Shown: piece by piece, positions 13,462 through 25,390 of the stretch
Layout of the letters: each line of letters opens with the position of its first letter
Position numbering within the stretch: position 1 is the first letter of the stretch
Assembly (NCBI GenBank): GCA_032173965.1
Contig: CM063284.1
Span: 134,394,625-134,458,624, forward strand
Length of the DNA: 64,000 nt
From: Sitta carolinensis
Taxonomy: Eukaryota > Chordata > Aves > Passeriformes > Sittidae
Direction of reading: 5' to 3'
Position numbers and translations under genes: made by a program
Notes under the pieces: model-generated
Seen by the model: only the letters and a program-made list of their open reading frames with translations
What the model was told of the DNA's origin: nothing
The model's database searches: none

Positions 13462-13495
13462 TTTTTTTTTTTTTTCTTTCTTTCTTTCTTTCTTT
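13462..13495 (+). repeat. T14 tract followed by (CTTT)5 microsatellite
   Basis: Fourteen T are followed by five CTTT units (13476-13495). Pyrimidine-strand tetranucleotide arrays of this kind are often length-polymorphic, so this is a possible marker locus. Confidence 0.85.
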
Positions 13496-13499
13496 GTAA

Positions 13500-15108
13500 A
13501 CCAGTCCTAAGAAGGACTTGGAGATTACTGTCCTGATTTTGTTTCCTTTTTGATTGGGGAAATGTGGTAGATTTAAGATCTTGGAAATGCTATTTGATGT
13601 AAATTAACAAAAATCCATGGAACATAGTTAACCGTAGATATAGTCTGACAGTAAGAAGAATATTGTGAAGAAGCAGAGGAAATCATAGAATGACTGTGTG
13701 TTACTCTGACAGTGAATCGGTATTATCTCTGCTATCAGATAATGCAGTTATCATTAATTTTCACATTTGCATTTCAATCTTTGGAAGGAAATGACTCTTG
13801 CCGGATGAAGATAAGAGCTCTGTACCACTATAATGAACCATCATTTTATCCCGATGCTTTGTATCCATATGAAAATGAGGCTGGGTGGTGTGGTATGTGG
13901 GGAGGGGGTGGGGGTCACAGAAACATTATAACAAAGTGTCAAAAATCACCACAGACTTTTGGAACCCTTAATGAAACAAGAGTCAATCTAAATAAATCTT
14001 CTGTAGTGAAGTGGATATTGGATTTAAAGCAGAGAGCTGGGCTCCCAGACTCCAGGGGTTAGGAGGGAATCTTGTTGAAGCACAGAAGGATTTCTGTGGA
14101 TCTTGATCTGGTTTCCATCAACAATTTGGAATTAGGAGGAGGCTATTTAGACATAGAATAACAAAAGTAAGGGTCTAAGAGTCACCTAGTTAACCTTTGC
14201 ACTGCAGGTCTTGTTTTGTCGCTTGAATTCTCTTAAGGGAGGTGCAAATGCTCGTGGGCTGCCATCTTGTGATTTGGATTATGGTACTGGAGCTGTTTTA
14301 AGCAGTTACCACACCTTTGCATTAAATGCAGGATTTTAAATAATTATCAGTGTTGTAGATATAATTTATCCAAGTTTTTAAGATCTGTAGTCTTCCCAGT
14401 TCTTTTCCCAATTTGTGTTGCTTACCTTAAACTCAATCTGCAGACCTCTGCATCATTCTATTTTAGATCTGATTGACTAATACTAGCATTACTGAAATAT
14501 ACTTGACTATATTCAACTTGTTTAACCTTTATGATGTAGTTAGTACTTACTTAGTCTGTAACTTACAGACTTCACAGTATGTAATTTAGACTCACTGCCA
14601 AATGTCTTCTCAAAACAGGAACTCTTGAGGTTTGCCCTGCTGCCCCATTTTTTGTAACAAAAGCTGAGTTTCTTAGATCAGGAAATTATTGTAAGAACTG
14701 GTATTTAAATATGTCGCATTTAAAAAGTAATTTTTAATGTGCAACCTGGCACCATAGGAGCCAGGATGTCAATCTTGCTGTGACCAGCTGGGATTGATGA
14801 ATTAATCTGTTGGCTGTAGCAGCTGCTGCTTCTTGCAGACCTTTCTCTGGGTCTCACCTCTCTCTTCTTACACGATGAGAGTCTTTGCTTCATAATGAGA
14901 AGATGCAGGTCTAAGAAGTGGAAGGAAAAAATATGCTACTCCTGTGTTAATATGTTCATTAGTGACAGAAGTGGAGTAATAAGTGTTGAAATGGTCTCTG
15001 GCACAATTTTGGTTGAGACAAGCCGACACTCTTCCCAAGTAGATCCCAAGGCGCAGAAGCTGAAGCATTGCAGGGAACATTCTCCAGAGGTAGTTTGTGT
15101 GCTGACAC
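13500..15108. other. Noncoding DNA; possible CR1 tail near 14150
   Basis: This stretch is mostly AT-rich. Around 14150-14215 the plus strand reads ACATAGAATAAC, then AAGGGTCT and CACCTAGTTAACC, faintly like a decayed CR1 3' tail in minus orientation; this is not secure. An octamer-like ATTTGCAT occurs near 13766. A 117-codon frame at 13712-14062 has no recognisable domain, and from 14868 overlapping frames run on both strands through moderately GC-richer sequence without any family signature. Confidence 0.45.
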
Positions 15109-15133
15109 CTGGGAGGCTCAGGAAGCCTCCCAG
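15109..15133. repeat. Perfect 10-bp-stem hairpin
   Basis: CTGGGAGGCT at 15109-15118 and AGCCTCCCAG at 15124-15133 are exact reverse complements separated by CAGGA. It is GC-rich against an AT-rich background. Function is unknown. Confidence 0.7.
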
Positions 15134-15749
15134 CACATAGACATGGGTGTACTTTGCCTCCATGCCCAGAGCAGTTCTTTGCCACATGTGATGAATTGTT
15201 ATTTATGTTTGACATACTTAGTGCAGCGGTTGTCTGTTGTTCAAAGCAGTTGATGTTGTTGGTGGACTGCACCCTGTTCAGGCCTGAAGGATTGAGTGTG
15301 AGAGTGGCTGGGGGAATTCACATGGAAGTAGCAGCCAAACCATCTTTCTCATGGACAATTTTGACTTTTCTAGGAAAGAGGCTGTTGCATGACTTAAACT
15401 GAGCATGTGTAATAGATGGGGAGAAATTTCACTTATGGTCACACGTGACAAAATTAAATTCTGCCCTTTAGCTAGAAATAGTGGTCATCAAGGCTATAAG
15501 AGAAAATTGATGTGTAAAATAATTACTCTAAATCCATAAGAATAGGCAGTAATAAATATAGAAAAGTAAGACGTATTTTTTGTTATAATGTCACTTGCTG
15601 TGGTGACTTGTGTAGCATCACTTGCATGATGCAAGGTGGAAATATTGTAGGATTCTGTAAACCTGGAGTTATGGAATGTCTCATTTGACTTGCAACCTAA
15701 AATATCAAAACCCAGTTACTTCATCACTGAATACTGGAGCTCTTGTCAA

Positions 15750-15779
15750 GCATTCCAACTGTTTTGACAGTTGGAATGC
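15750..15779. repeat. Perfect 13-bp-stem hairpin with 4-nt loop
   Basis: GCATTCCAACTGT at 15750-15762 and ACAGTTGGAATGC at 15767-15779 are exact reverse complements around TTTG. A related inverted copy of part of the arm (AATGGCATTCCA, 16098-16109) lies about 320 bp downstream against TGGAATGCCATT at 15772-15783. A stem of this length is unlikely by chance in 64 kb. Confidence 0.8.
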
Positions 15780-16254
15780 CATTTCTGTATCATTATATTA
15801 TTAACATAATATTCTACGTGCTACATATTGTAAATTGATATTATCGCTATATTGTTGTTATTGTTAGCATATATATGTGAATTTAAATTTAATTTGAAAA
15901 TCATTTGCTATATAAATGAGTCTAGTTTAGAAGTAACATCTTTGTGTATATATATCTCACATGTGGAGAACTTCAATTTAATTTAAACAACAACCTTTTA
16001 GAAAATTTTCAAACATAAAACTTCACTTTTATCCAAGTTGAAATGACTCAGAAAAGTGAAACTACCTACCTTCAAATTTAGTAGTTGTTTTTTTTTTAAT
16101 GGCATTCCATTAATTTACTCTTTCTGGTTCTTTATTTACCCTTTCATGAAATATTTATTTGATGTAGCAGGACATTTTGATTTCATTGTATTACGTATAA
16201 ATTGTTCTTTGGAGACCATCTTGATCTTCAGTTGAGTGAGTTTCTGGATTAGGG

Positions 16255-16679
16255 TCATGGTTTAGAAGTGGCAGCCCTTAATTTAGTGCCCCTCCCCCAA
16301 TGCTCGCTCTTTTCCCCCTCCAGTGGGAGATACAAAAGACAAAGATATAGGCTGAGTAAAAACTAGTAGAAATAGCAATGAGATAAAAAAATGAACAGTT
16401 CCAGCAACAATCGTAATAACAACAGTGTATGTAAGAGAGGATGTTTTACATGGAGAATGCTCATCAATGCACCACAGCCCGGAGACAAAGAACAAATGGC
16501 TGGCACACCCTCCATGTGACACCTTTTCTTCCCAACCAAGCTACACTTCCTTCTTGGAAGTGAGGAACCCTTACTTCCACCCCCTAGCGATGATGTGTAT
16601 GGTACAGAATAACAACATGGACACACACACAGCTCCAGACTGTGCAAAATTAACCCTGTCCTTGGCCGAAACTAGGACA
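16255..16679 (-). mobile_element. Degenerate solo LTR, avian ERVL-like
   Basis: Seen: read on the minus strand, the block starts at 16679 as TGTCCTAGTTTCGGCC, followed by AAGGACAGGGTTAATTTTG, and runs back to a C-rich segment (CCCCTCCCCCA) near 16290. Recognised from memory: widespread avian ERVL-type LTRs begin TGTCCTGGTTTCGGC followed by a GTTAATTTT motif, and carry a similar purine-rich, AACAATAA-like stretch (here 16365-16425). No clear target-site duplication was found and the distal end (near 16258) is approximate. No internal retroviral sequence adjoins it. The element looks old and substituted. Confidence 0.55.
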
Positions 16680-19600
16680 ACTAGGTAGGCTTGAAAATGA
16701 TCCAGCATCTTCATGAAGTTTTTTAGACTTCTGTACATCCAGCATGAGAATATTGGCCTGACTTGGAAAAGTCATTGAACTTTGAATGAAAGGTGATACG
16801 TATTTGAAATGTATTCTATTTTGATTGGCATTTATATTTCAAGCACAAAAGACTTCTTGTTCTCTGAAAAAAGTTGATAGCTAGGAGAGGCACGTGCAAG
16901 GGAAGAATCATCAGATTCTCTAGGTACTTCACGTTGGACATGATACACTATATAGTGGGTATTATGTAAAGTACAAATCCCTGTAGGTCACACAGTGAAG
17001 GACTCCTAGTCTGTGAAATTCTGCAGGGAATCAATGAACATCTGCATTACAATACATTGTTTCTTGTAGTTCCATGCACCAAGGGACGTGCAGAGGCTGG
17101 CAGAAAGCTTTGCACTTTTCAGCTGTCTCTACTGTAGTTTGGCTCTAAAGGCAATATTGCACCCTGGTAGTTGCAGAGGACTGGGAAACAGTGTCTGTTT
17201 TTGGAAGCAGATTGGGTGACAATCAAAAGGAACATGTATTCAGTCCATAAGTATTTTGTTCTTTGTTGTGTTTTTCCTGTTAATTCAGCTATGATTATTG
17301 CATTCAGAATACTGCATGACAAGACAACACTGGCTCGTACAAATGAAGAATGGATGTTAGTATACTGAAACATATGTGCAGCACAGCATTATTTAATGTA
17401 CTTAAAGTGTAGTCCAGTATTTGGATACAAATACCTACTGGGAGGTTCTAGTGACTTTATTTTTCAAATTGGCAGGTTTCAGTGATGAATTCTGTGTTTA
17501 GCAGTTCATTGAGAAAAATATTTTTGTCTTCAAAGTACAGTGCCCTTCTAAACCTTCAAAAGCCACTTTATTTACTCTCTCTTAAGACATCATAAGAAAA
17601 AAGTTGGAATGTAAATAAAACAACAAAAAATTATCACCAGGAACCATTGTACTTCCTTTCAAAAAGAGCTAACTTTTTCTGAGAGTAAAAAAAATTAACG
17701 TGATGTCTGATACTGTAGTTACTCTCAAAATTACACAGTTCAGGATGGTTCATACTGGGAAAAAGAAACTGGATGTTGTGGTCATGGAACTAAGAGCAAA
17801 GTCCTCTATCAATTTTGACCTTGATGTTCTGTGTTTAGCTCAGTGAGACCAGCTTAGCACACATTTGAGTTTAGGTTTAATTGCCTCATTTCATTTTTAG
17901 GGTGCTTTACCGTTGCATTCTCAAAAGGAAGATATGAAATGAACAGTAGATCTTATTTTCTCTCCTTGATTTAGGCTTCAGACAAGGATATGTGCAAATG
18001 ATCTTTGTAAAGTGCAGTAGTGGTCATCATACAGAAATACTGCAGTAAACACTTTTACGCTGTCACTCAGGTCTTATTCATCAACACTGCAAAAGCAAAA
18101 TGAATGTCTTAATAGCATCAGACCTCATTTTGATCTAATTACAGAATGTGTAGTTCTTTAAGCATGTTCTAATGGACTCTGAGAAACTCTAGTATCAAAT
18201 ATTCAGAAGGATGGTCCAGGGTAAAAGCTGGTAAGATATTTGGGTAGGCAAAAGTAATAATGATTAAAGCCCGTCTTTGGAAAGCTGTAACTCTTAAGTT
18301 TTTCCTGCAGTCAGCTGATTACCTTAGACTTTCTAAAATAGCTGTGTAGAGGACATTTTGTTCCTACGCCCCTCTCCCCCAACAAATATTTCAGAATGTG
18401 TGTTCTGAATATGCTCTTTAATTATCGTGGTTGATTCCAAAAACTATTTTTAATCTATAGCATATTAAATCATATTCATGGGGAAGACGCTTGCATATGT
18501 CTGTTTTGGTACTGTGGGCAGCCAGCCCAGTGTATACATTGCATCTTTTATGATATGTTCCAGAAAAAAGTCAATCAAATTGCCCCATCATAGCTTACTC
18601 TTTCCCTTTGCTCCCTTTATGTGTCAGGAGTTTTAAGCTATGTATTCGAGGTGAAAACCTTGAACAGCTGACTTCGTAACATGTTTTTGGGGATTACAGG
18701 TAAAAAAACTTCACAGTATTTTATGTAGCTCTGTTTTAAGTAAATATTGCAGGGTTACACATTGCCTTACTTATTTTATAAAACAATATTTTCTGATATA
18801 TTTCAAAGATTGGTGATAAAGCTGTGAAAATTATATTTTACTGAGAGAAAAGAGTTAGGGTGGACTTCTCCAGTTCTTTGCTGCTCTGATTTTATAAATG
18901 CATTGATTTAAAAGATGCCTCATCAGCATAAACCCACAATGATGGACTATTTTGGATAATTTAGAAAGATAATGTAATGTATACACTAGGGACATACTGT
19001 TCCAGATTATCTTGTGTATGCATTTTGGGCTGGGTGGTTCAGCCCACAAGACTGAATTTCAAATTACATCATTGTTTGAAAAGACCCCTTCATTAAGTTA
19101 TCTGAACTTTGATACTTACAGTGTGGTGCCAAAATTACTAATCAGTTCATAAATCTTTGGCTTGCAGATATAAATAAATACTAGTTCTCATTAAAAAAAA
19201 AATAAGACTGTCGGGAAAGCACTCATGATACTCATCCAGTCAGAGTTTTCTTAAGTTGACCCCAGTCCAATTTTCAGGGCTTGTGTAATGCAACATTGTA
19301 AATGCTTCATATATTTTGTTGCTATCTGAAAAACTATGTGTAATACTAACATTTATTTACTTAATACTTTTACTGTAGTGATTTCTACTTTATTATTTTT
19401 ATTGACTTATTCTCAGGGAAAAAAACAAACATTTTCCCCTATTACAGAACTGCTCAGCATTTGATACTGACTGTTTTTCAAAGTTTCGTATTGGATATCA
19501 ACTTTTCATGGAACTTTTCTTTAGGAGGTGCTCTCTAAATATGTGACTATTTCTAGCAGCCAAATAAAGGAAAAACCTGTAATGAAACAACAGATATTTT

Positions 19601-19851
19601 GGTGTGTTGCATTCTGATAAGAGCTATCATTTAGTTTAATTACTATATCCGTAATGCTTTAGCCATCAAATTTTGAGCGTCTTCCAAGGAAATTACTTTG
19701 TCTCATCTTGTCCTGCTAGTCATTATTTTAATAGCTGCAACTTTGTTGGTTTTTTTCTATATTGTCACGCCACGTGTGAGTCATCGAAGAATGGTGCAAT
19801 AAGGTAGTTGACAGGGATGTAGGGCTTAAAATGGTATAATTGTGCCAGAAG

Positions 19852-19877
19852 ACATCTTCAGGGGACCCTGAAGATGT
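19852..19877. repeat. Perfect 12-bp inverted repeat with 2-nt spacer
   Basis: ACATCTTCAGGG at 19852-19863 and CCCTGAAGATGT at 19866-19877 are exact reverse complements around GA. Such near-complete palindromes can extrude as cruciforms or arise by template switching during replication. Confidence 0.8.
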
Positions 19878-22572
19878 GTCCTTGCATATTGCTATGGTAC
19901 CTTTAAATACCCACAAAGCAATAGGCAGTCAGAAGGATTGGAGTCTTTTCTACATGATGCACAACGTAAGCTTCAGGTTTCTTTTGTGTTTTTCTGTAAG
20001 AATGCATCTGATTACAGAAAAGTCAGTCTCCTTGGATTCTGCCTCTTGTCAATATATCCTGCAATGGCATATGTGTATTGACAACCATGATGTAGTAGAT
20101 TAGTTGCTCAACTGTTTCATTGGTCTCACATTGTTTAGTGTTCTGTACACTGGGAAACTCAGTCAAGAAATTAAATATTCCAATAGTACTAAGAAACTGA
20201 TCTTTCGTGTTAAAAAAACCCTTGCCATCTAGTTGCTTTTTATTTTTTCCCATAAAAAAGACAAAAAAATGGCTTGAATTTTTCAGAAAGCACTCACAGT
20301 AGTTTCACCATTTCTCAACTTCTAGGATCATTGTCCTATAAAAATGCTGTGTGTTTCCCAAAGCTTGGACATATCATCATACTTATCTAAAGAGAAAAAG
20401 TGATATATTTTTAAAAGAAAAATGCTGACCTAGTTAGTGAGGCTGAAACCATTCATTAATTAGAAGTCATAATTGCAATTACATGGTAAAATTAATTTAT
20501 CATGAAAATAATCCTATCAGTTTTCCTTTTTGGAAAAATGGAACCAAATGATTTTAGCAGCCCATATTGCTTAAGGCTGATATTACAATGATACTGTTTT
20601 GGAGTGAATAAAGTAATCAAATTCTATTTTCAAGATCTGAAATTCTGAGACTGTCATAGATAGTTTATGCATTATATGAGGTTCACTTGAGTTGTAATTT
20701 TGTAATTACATATAATGTATAAAGCATATATGCACAGATAAATGCATAAAAGGAATATAGTGTTGAAATTTAAAAAGAGAGAATTGAAGATAGTATACCA
20801 CATAATATATAGAAAAATATCAAGTAATATGGCAAGTATGCTGCAGCATGTGAAACTGAGAATACCTTTTCTACTCTCAGGTTATTTAAACTTCCTTGAT
20901 ATTCAAATGTTAATGTACATTAAATGGAATTTAAGGAGGTCCACCTTGGCAAGTAGTGATCCTTGGGGATTCCACTTCACGTATATATTTGCAAAGATGT
21001 TAAAGCCATGAAATATAGTCCTTTGATGACATCATAACTGTGAAATATGACATTATTTTGCTCACCAGCAGTCAGAGCTTTGCTTTATCTATATTACATA
21101 GTATGTATGCATAAATAAAGAGTACCAAATACTGAAGCTGACTGCTGTAACCCAATGTGGCCATCTTCAGCTGAAGTACTCATCACTCTCTGATGCCCTA
21201 TGTATGTCAGGGGACTATTTGTACAGTATCTTGCTGTCAAATATCACTAAATTTAACCGTGTCTTCTCCCCAGAAATGAAGTAGTAAGTGTTGTGGATTC
21301 TGTTAGAAAGCTATATGTTCAAATTCAGCAATTACTTACGCTTTCTTAAATTTTAACAGGGGGCAGAACTTTATTATTTTATGTCAAGCTAGTTAAACTT
21401 GGTCTTTAAATTTAAGGATCTCAACTATATAATTAAAATTTCTGGTCGAGTTGAAGTAAATAGAAAAGTACACATTGACAGTAGTGGTAATACCTAGTCT
21501 CTTAAATGGCTAGTTAATGTATGAATATCTATATCATTTGCACAAGACTCACAAATGTACTCTTCAGGATAAAGACTGTTAGGAACAGTCACCAGGAGAG
21601 TGTTCATCTGCCTGCACTTTGTTATTAAAGGGAGAGAAGAATAAGTACACTTTTGGGCACCTGAAAATATTTTAGGTCTCCATGAAAAAGACTTTGCAGA
21701 AGAGTGCAATAAATCCATGCAAAAATCTATCTGTCCAGACTAACCTGGAATTTGAAGATAGAATCAGTAAGTCTTACTTTATTTGTTTTTCCTCTGCAGG
21801 TGGTAGGAAAAAATATAATTTCAGAAAAACACCTCTGGTCTTCTAGGCTGCCATCTTGCAAAATATTTAAAAACATTTATTTTAATGTTTGTGAGCATTC
21901 CATTAAGAAACAGAAGTACCCACATGCATGAAGTTAAGCACAAACATGTTTGTAGGCCTTAGCTCAGGAGCTCTTCCAGGAAGGAGCTGCCTTTATCATG
22001 GTGCTTTCTACATGCTCAGCAAACTGCCAGCGTGCCTAAATTAGTAAGGATGCAAATCAAAGCAATACTAAAGACCCCTTTCTAGTCTGGAAATGTAAAA
22101 GGCTTTAAAGGTGGACTAAATTACTTCAATACCAAGAATTCTGAATACCATGGACTTCAAATTATAGCTGCTTCAGTTTCCATTATTTAACAGAATATTA
22201 TTTCATGGATTTCCTTGATTTTCTAACTTACTATTTTGAAACAGTTTTTTATTAAAATACTTTAGATGTTTTGACTTATATATGTTTCTTAAAGTTAAAT
22301 ATTTTTCTTTTCCTTTGAGAAATAGGAGCTCAATCTTGAGGCTGCTGTGCATTTCATAGCCACCTTATTTTCAGTGGGATATTAAGGTCTAACATAAAAC
22401 TGGTAATTGTTTTAATGGAGTATTCATTTGGATTCTGCAATGTTTTCTTATTTTAAATTTTAAAAACCCCATCCTATTTTGTGGCTCTGATTATATCTGT
22501 GGATACAGTCTTGTGTTATCATAATTCACAAGACTCCCAAACTTGTTTTATTTTCTAGCAGTATGATTTTGC

Positions 22573-22625
22573 TATAACTGTGTATGGGAATATACATTTC
22601 CTGTAACTGTATATGTGAATATACC
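22573..22625 (+). repeat. Diverged 29-bp-period tandem duplication
   Basis: Two 24-nt units (22573-22596 and 22602-22625) share about 20 of 24 positions, with the common core GTAACTGT/ATAACTGT followed by GTATGGGAATATAC or ATATGTGAATATAC. It is a small local duplication, partly palindromic (GTATAT-like). Confidence 0.5.
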
Positions 22626-22754
22626 AATATAAAGAATTGAGAGAAGAAGATATTAAAATATTGACCAGGGATAGAAAAAAATTGTGATATATAATGTCCA
22701 AAAGGTTCCTAGGGACAAATATTTTCTTAAAGGAACTAGTCGTTTTGTTGTGGG

Positions 22755-22800
22755 TTTTTTTTTTTGTTTGTTTGTTTTTTCTTTTACAGTTTCTTTTTTT
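22755..22800 (+). repeat. T-rich low-complexity tract with (GTTT)n
   Basis: A run of 11 T is followed by three to four GTTT units, then more T-rich sequence ending CTTTTACAG, which resembles a polypyrimidine tract and acceptor. No exon-like sequence follows. Confidence 0.7.
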
Positions 22801-22802
22801 TA

Positions 22803-25258
22803 ATTAAAAAATACCAAAAGTGTGACCTAAAAAACCCTCTATGAAGCATGGCTCTTAGTTTCTTCTTCTGAAGATCAGTTGTATCTACTGCCTAATATTT
22901 TAGTTATTTAGCTAACTCCAAACAGTGTTTCAGAATTGTGATTGTTGCTGGATGACTTTTTCAAACATCGGCTGATAAACTAAAACTTATCTTGGCAGTT
23001 CAGGGAAATAAAAGAAAATATACCTTTATAAAGCTCTTATTATCTTAGTGTCAGTTACTTAACTGTGGTGCATCCTATTTGCATTTTTGTCAACTTTTTT
23101 TCTTCATTTTTTCTTTTATGCAGACACTTCCTACTCTTTAACTTTTGACTTCCTTATGCAATATTTGTAGCAATAAAACAAGTCCACATATATTGTTTTT
23201 TATTTGCCTTATAGCCATATAAGGCATCTCATGCATTTTGAAGAAGAAAGCATGAGATTATTTACCTGAATACGTTTACTTCACCTGAATGCTGTAGCAC
23301 CTAAGCTTACATGTGCTCCTCTCTTGTGGTCGTGGCCGGTGATACTTCCCTGATGTGTTTGTCATCCCCACCTCTCTGCCTGCACTTTGCTCCCCTTCCT
23401 TCATCCACACAGATGGTCACAGCACAGGAGCCATTGCGGTGAAATCCAGCAGTGCTTAGTGGAGAAAAAGTCTTTACATGTTGGTTGCTTAAAAACAATT
23501 AACAAAAAATGTGTGCAGCAAAATTACCAATGTACTCATACATGTGCTGAAGAAATGTCATTTCCCTTTTCAAGGTTTTTTCCTAAATATAAAGGAAAGC
23601 ATTTTGTTGTTCCTGTTTCTTTTTGATAATTCATGATTTCTGGTCAGCTCCTTTTATATTCTTGGTCTTATATTGTTAATGTCCTTCATTTTTACTCTTC
23701 TCTGTATTCATTTTCTTTCTATCATTTATTTCCTTTGATTATATTAAAGTCCTTTTTCCATGTGTTGTGTCTTTCATGCATTATAATTATAAAATATTTC
23801 TGTTTTCTCTTAAAGCACTCTGGTTTTATTTACCTGGCTTTCTAAGTTTAGGTGTTGTGTTTCCTACAGTATTTATCAAAGAGAGTACAGGAAGAGTGAG
23901 CACACTATTGCTACTCTTTGCTCTGCTGTATTTTCAAGGAGCATCTGCTCGTGTTAATTTGATTTTTTTTTTCCTCAGCTATGTATATAACACATGCATA
24001 TGTATCATCAATTCAGTGAAAACACCACAGAGAAAATGAATTTTATGAAACTGGGAGGAAGTTTGCAGCAAACAGTGGATTATATTGGTGTTATATAGCT
24101 ATCTCATCAAAAGGTAGCAAATGCACAGGACCTTTTGCGCTTTTCAATTTGAAAGAAAATTATTTCATTAGAAAAAAAGAACCATCACTCTGGATGTTGG
24201 AGAATGCCAGAGCCTGATGAAACCAGCTGAAGAGACAAACTGAGTGTACGGATGCAGATTAGCCTTCAGAAGATGAGGGTGTAAAAGGGATTTAATGGTA
24301 GGATGGATTATAGAAATCCTTGTAACAATGTTAAATAATTATAGTTCCAGCCGAGATCAAAGCAGTGCTGATTGAACCCCCTCAAGCTGTTAACACGGAG
24401 TATCTTGAAGGAAAAAAAAAAAAAAAAAAGAGGAAAAAAACCCTCTGAGATTGGTCAGCCTGCGCTGACAGTGTCCTCTGATCTGGGGAAGTTCTGGCTG
24501 TATTGAAGGTACAACTTGTGGGGGAGGAAAATAGAGAGAAGGATTTATCTGTCCTAGTAGCCTATTTGAGTGGGGGTGGTTTGTTTTTGTTTTTTTTAAG
24601 GGAGGAGGAAGGGGTTATTACAATCACTGCTACTGGAGTTCACACACTTGCTGAAATTGCAGCAAACTTTACAGTTGGCTTCTTTCCATATTGGAAAAAG
24701 GATTAAATTTCTTTAGCAGAACTCTGGTCTGTAACAGAAAATTATTACACTTTTTTTTCCCTCTCCCCAAACACCTTCTGCCTACTTTTAGACTATGGTT
24801 CCTATATAAATACTTGCCCAGCAACAACTATTAGCAGTGATAACTGGAAGAATGCCTTTGTAGTAGCGATATTTGGCTGCAGGCAGGGAGTACAGTTGCT
24901 ATGCCCATTCAACAGCATTAAACATTTATTCTCATTGCCTTGCCTTCCTGGTATTCATGCCTAGAGGATTATGCTTCTGCCTCTATTAATAAAAAGGGGA
25001 AGTCAAAGTTAAATACTTGTGGTTTGGTGGCATAGTAACGTGGCATAGCCAAAGCTTTTCCTCTTCAGTAGCTGTCTTTAAAGTGCATCACATCTAGCTT
25101 GTTGCAAAAGAAAATTTACGACTTTAATGAGGTTGAAGTGTATTTCCAGTGATGGTGTGTTGACTATGTTCAGTTCTAAATAGAAAACTAGAGGTACATC
25201 AGCTGAGTAATAAAAAACAAGGGTGGAGATGATACCTTATGGACTGGAACTAAATTAT
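22803..25258. other. AT-rich noncoding DNA; abutting hairpins near 23.2 kb and A18 at 24412
   Basis: No gene is recognised. Two hairpins abut at 23205-23258 (listed separately). An A18 run at 24412-24429 is followed by AGAGGAAAAAAACCC. Open frames do not exceed about 90 codons. Confidence 0.5.
23205..23258. repeat. Two abutting perfect hairpins
   Basis: Hairpin 1 has arms TGCCTTATA (23205-23213) and TATAAGGCA (23218-23226) around GCCA. Hairpin 2 has arms ATCTCATGC (23226-23234) and GCATGAGAT (23250-23258) around a 15-nt purine-rich loop. They share or touch one base at 23226. Confidence 0.7.
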
Positions 25259-25390
25259 GGAATCATAGAATGGTTTGGGTTGGAAGGGGCTTATTTTTTC
25301 CTACTAGATCAGGTTGCTCAAAGCCACATCCAGCCTGGCCTTGAACAGCTCCAGGGATGAGGCACACAGTGTTAGTTTTTTCCCCAGCTC
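25259..25390 (-). mobile_element. CR1 LINE 3'-end fragment
   Basis: The plus strand reads GGAATCATAGAATGGTTTGG then GTTGGAAGGGGC, and further on AGATCAGGTTGCTCAAAGCC, CATCCAGCCTGGCCTTGAAC and AGCTCCAGGGATGAGG. This is the reverse complement of the avian CR1 3' UTR and terminal region. The 3' terminus is at the low-coordinate end; the element is 5'-truncated after about 130 bp, as is typical for CR1. It is relatively well preserved compared with the others here. Confidence 0.9.

Larger units (their letters stand above)
16680..22754. other. AT-rich noncoding DNA with isolated hairpin
   Basis: No gene, CpG cluster or repeat family is recognised. Open frames stay below about 90 codons on both strands. 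The one structural feature is the palindrome at 19852-19877 (listed separately). A diverged short tandem duplication lies at 22573-22625. Confidence 0.55.

Noticed and set aside
13684..13700. ATCATAGAATGAC considered as a CR1 tail
   Set aside because: Only about 11 bases match the CR1 terminus, and the following sequence does not continue the CR1 3' UTR.
13712..14062. 117-codon plus-strand open frame
   Set aside because: No domain, a Gly-rich stretch from a GGGGAGGGGGTGGGGG run, and no splice-site support. Chance frame.
14868..15272. 134-codon minus-strand open frame
   Set aside because: Longest frame of its area, but with no recognisable family, overlapping plus-strand frames of similar length, and no promoter or poly(A) context.
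22755..22809. T-rich tract ending TTTTACAG considered as a splice acceptor
   Set aside because: No open, GC-elevated segment with a matching donor follows.
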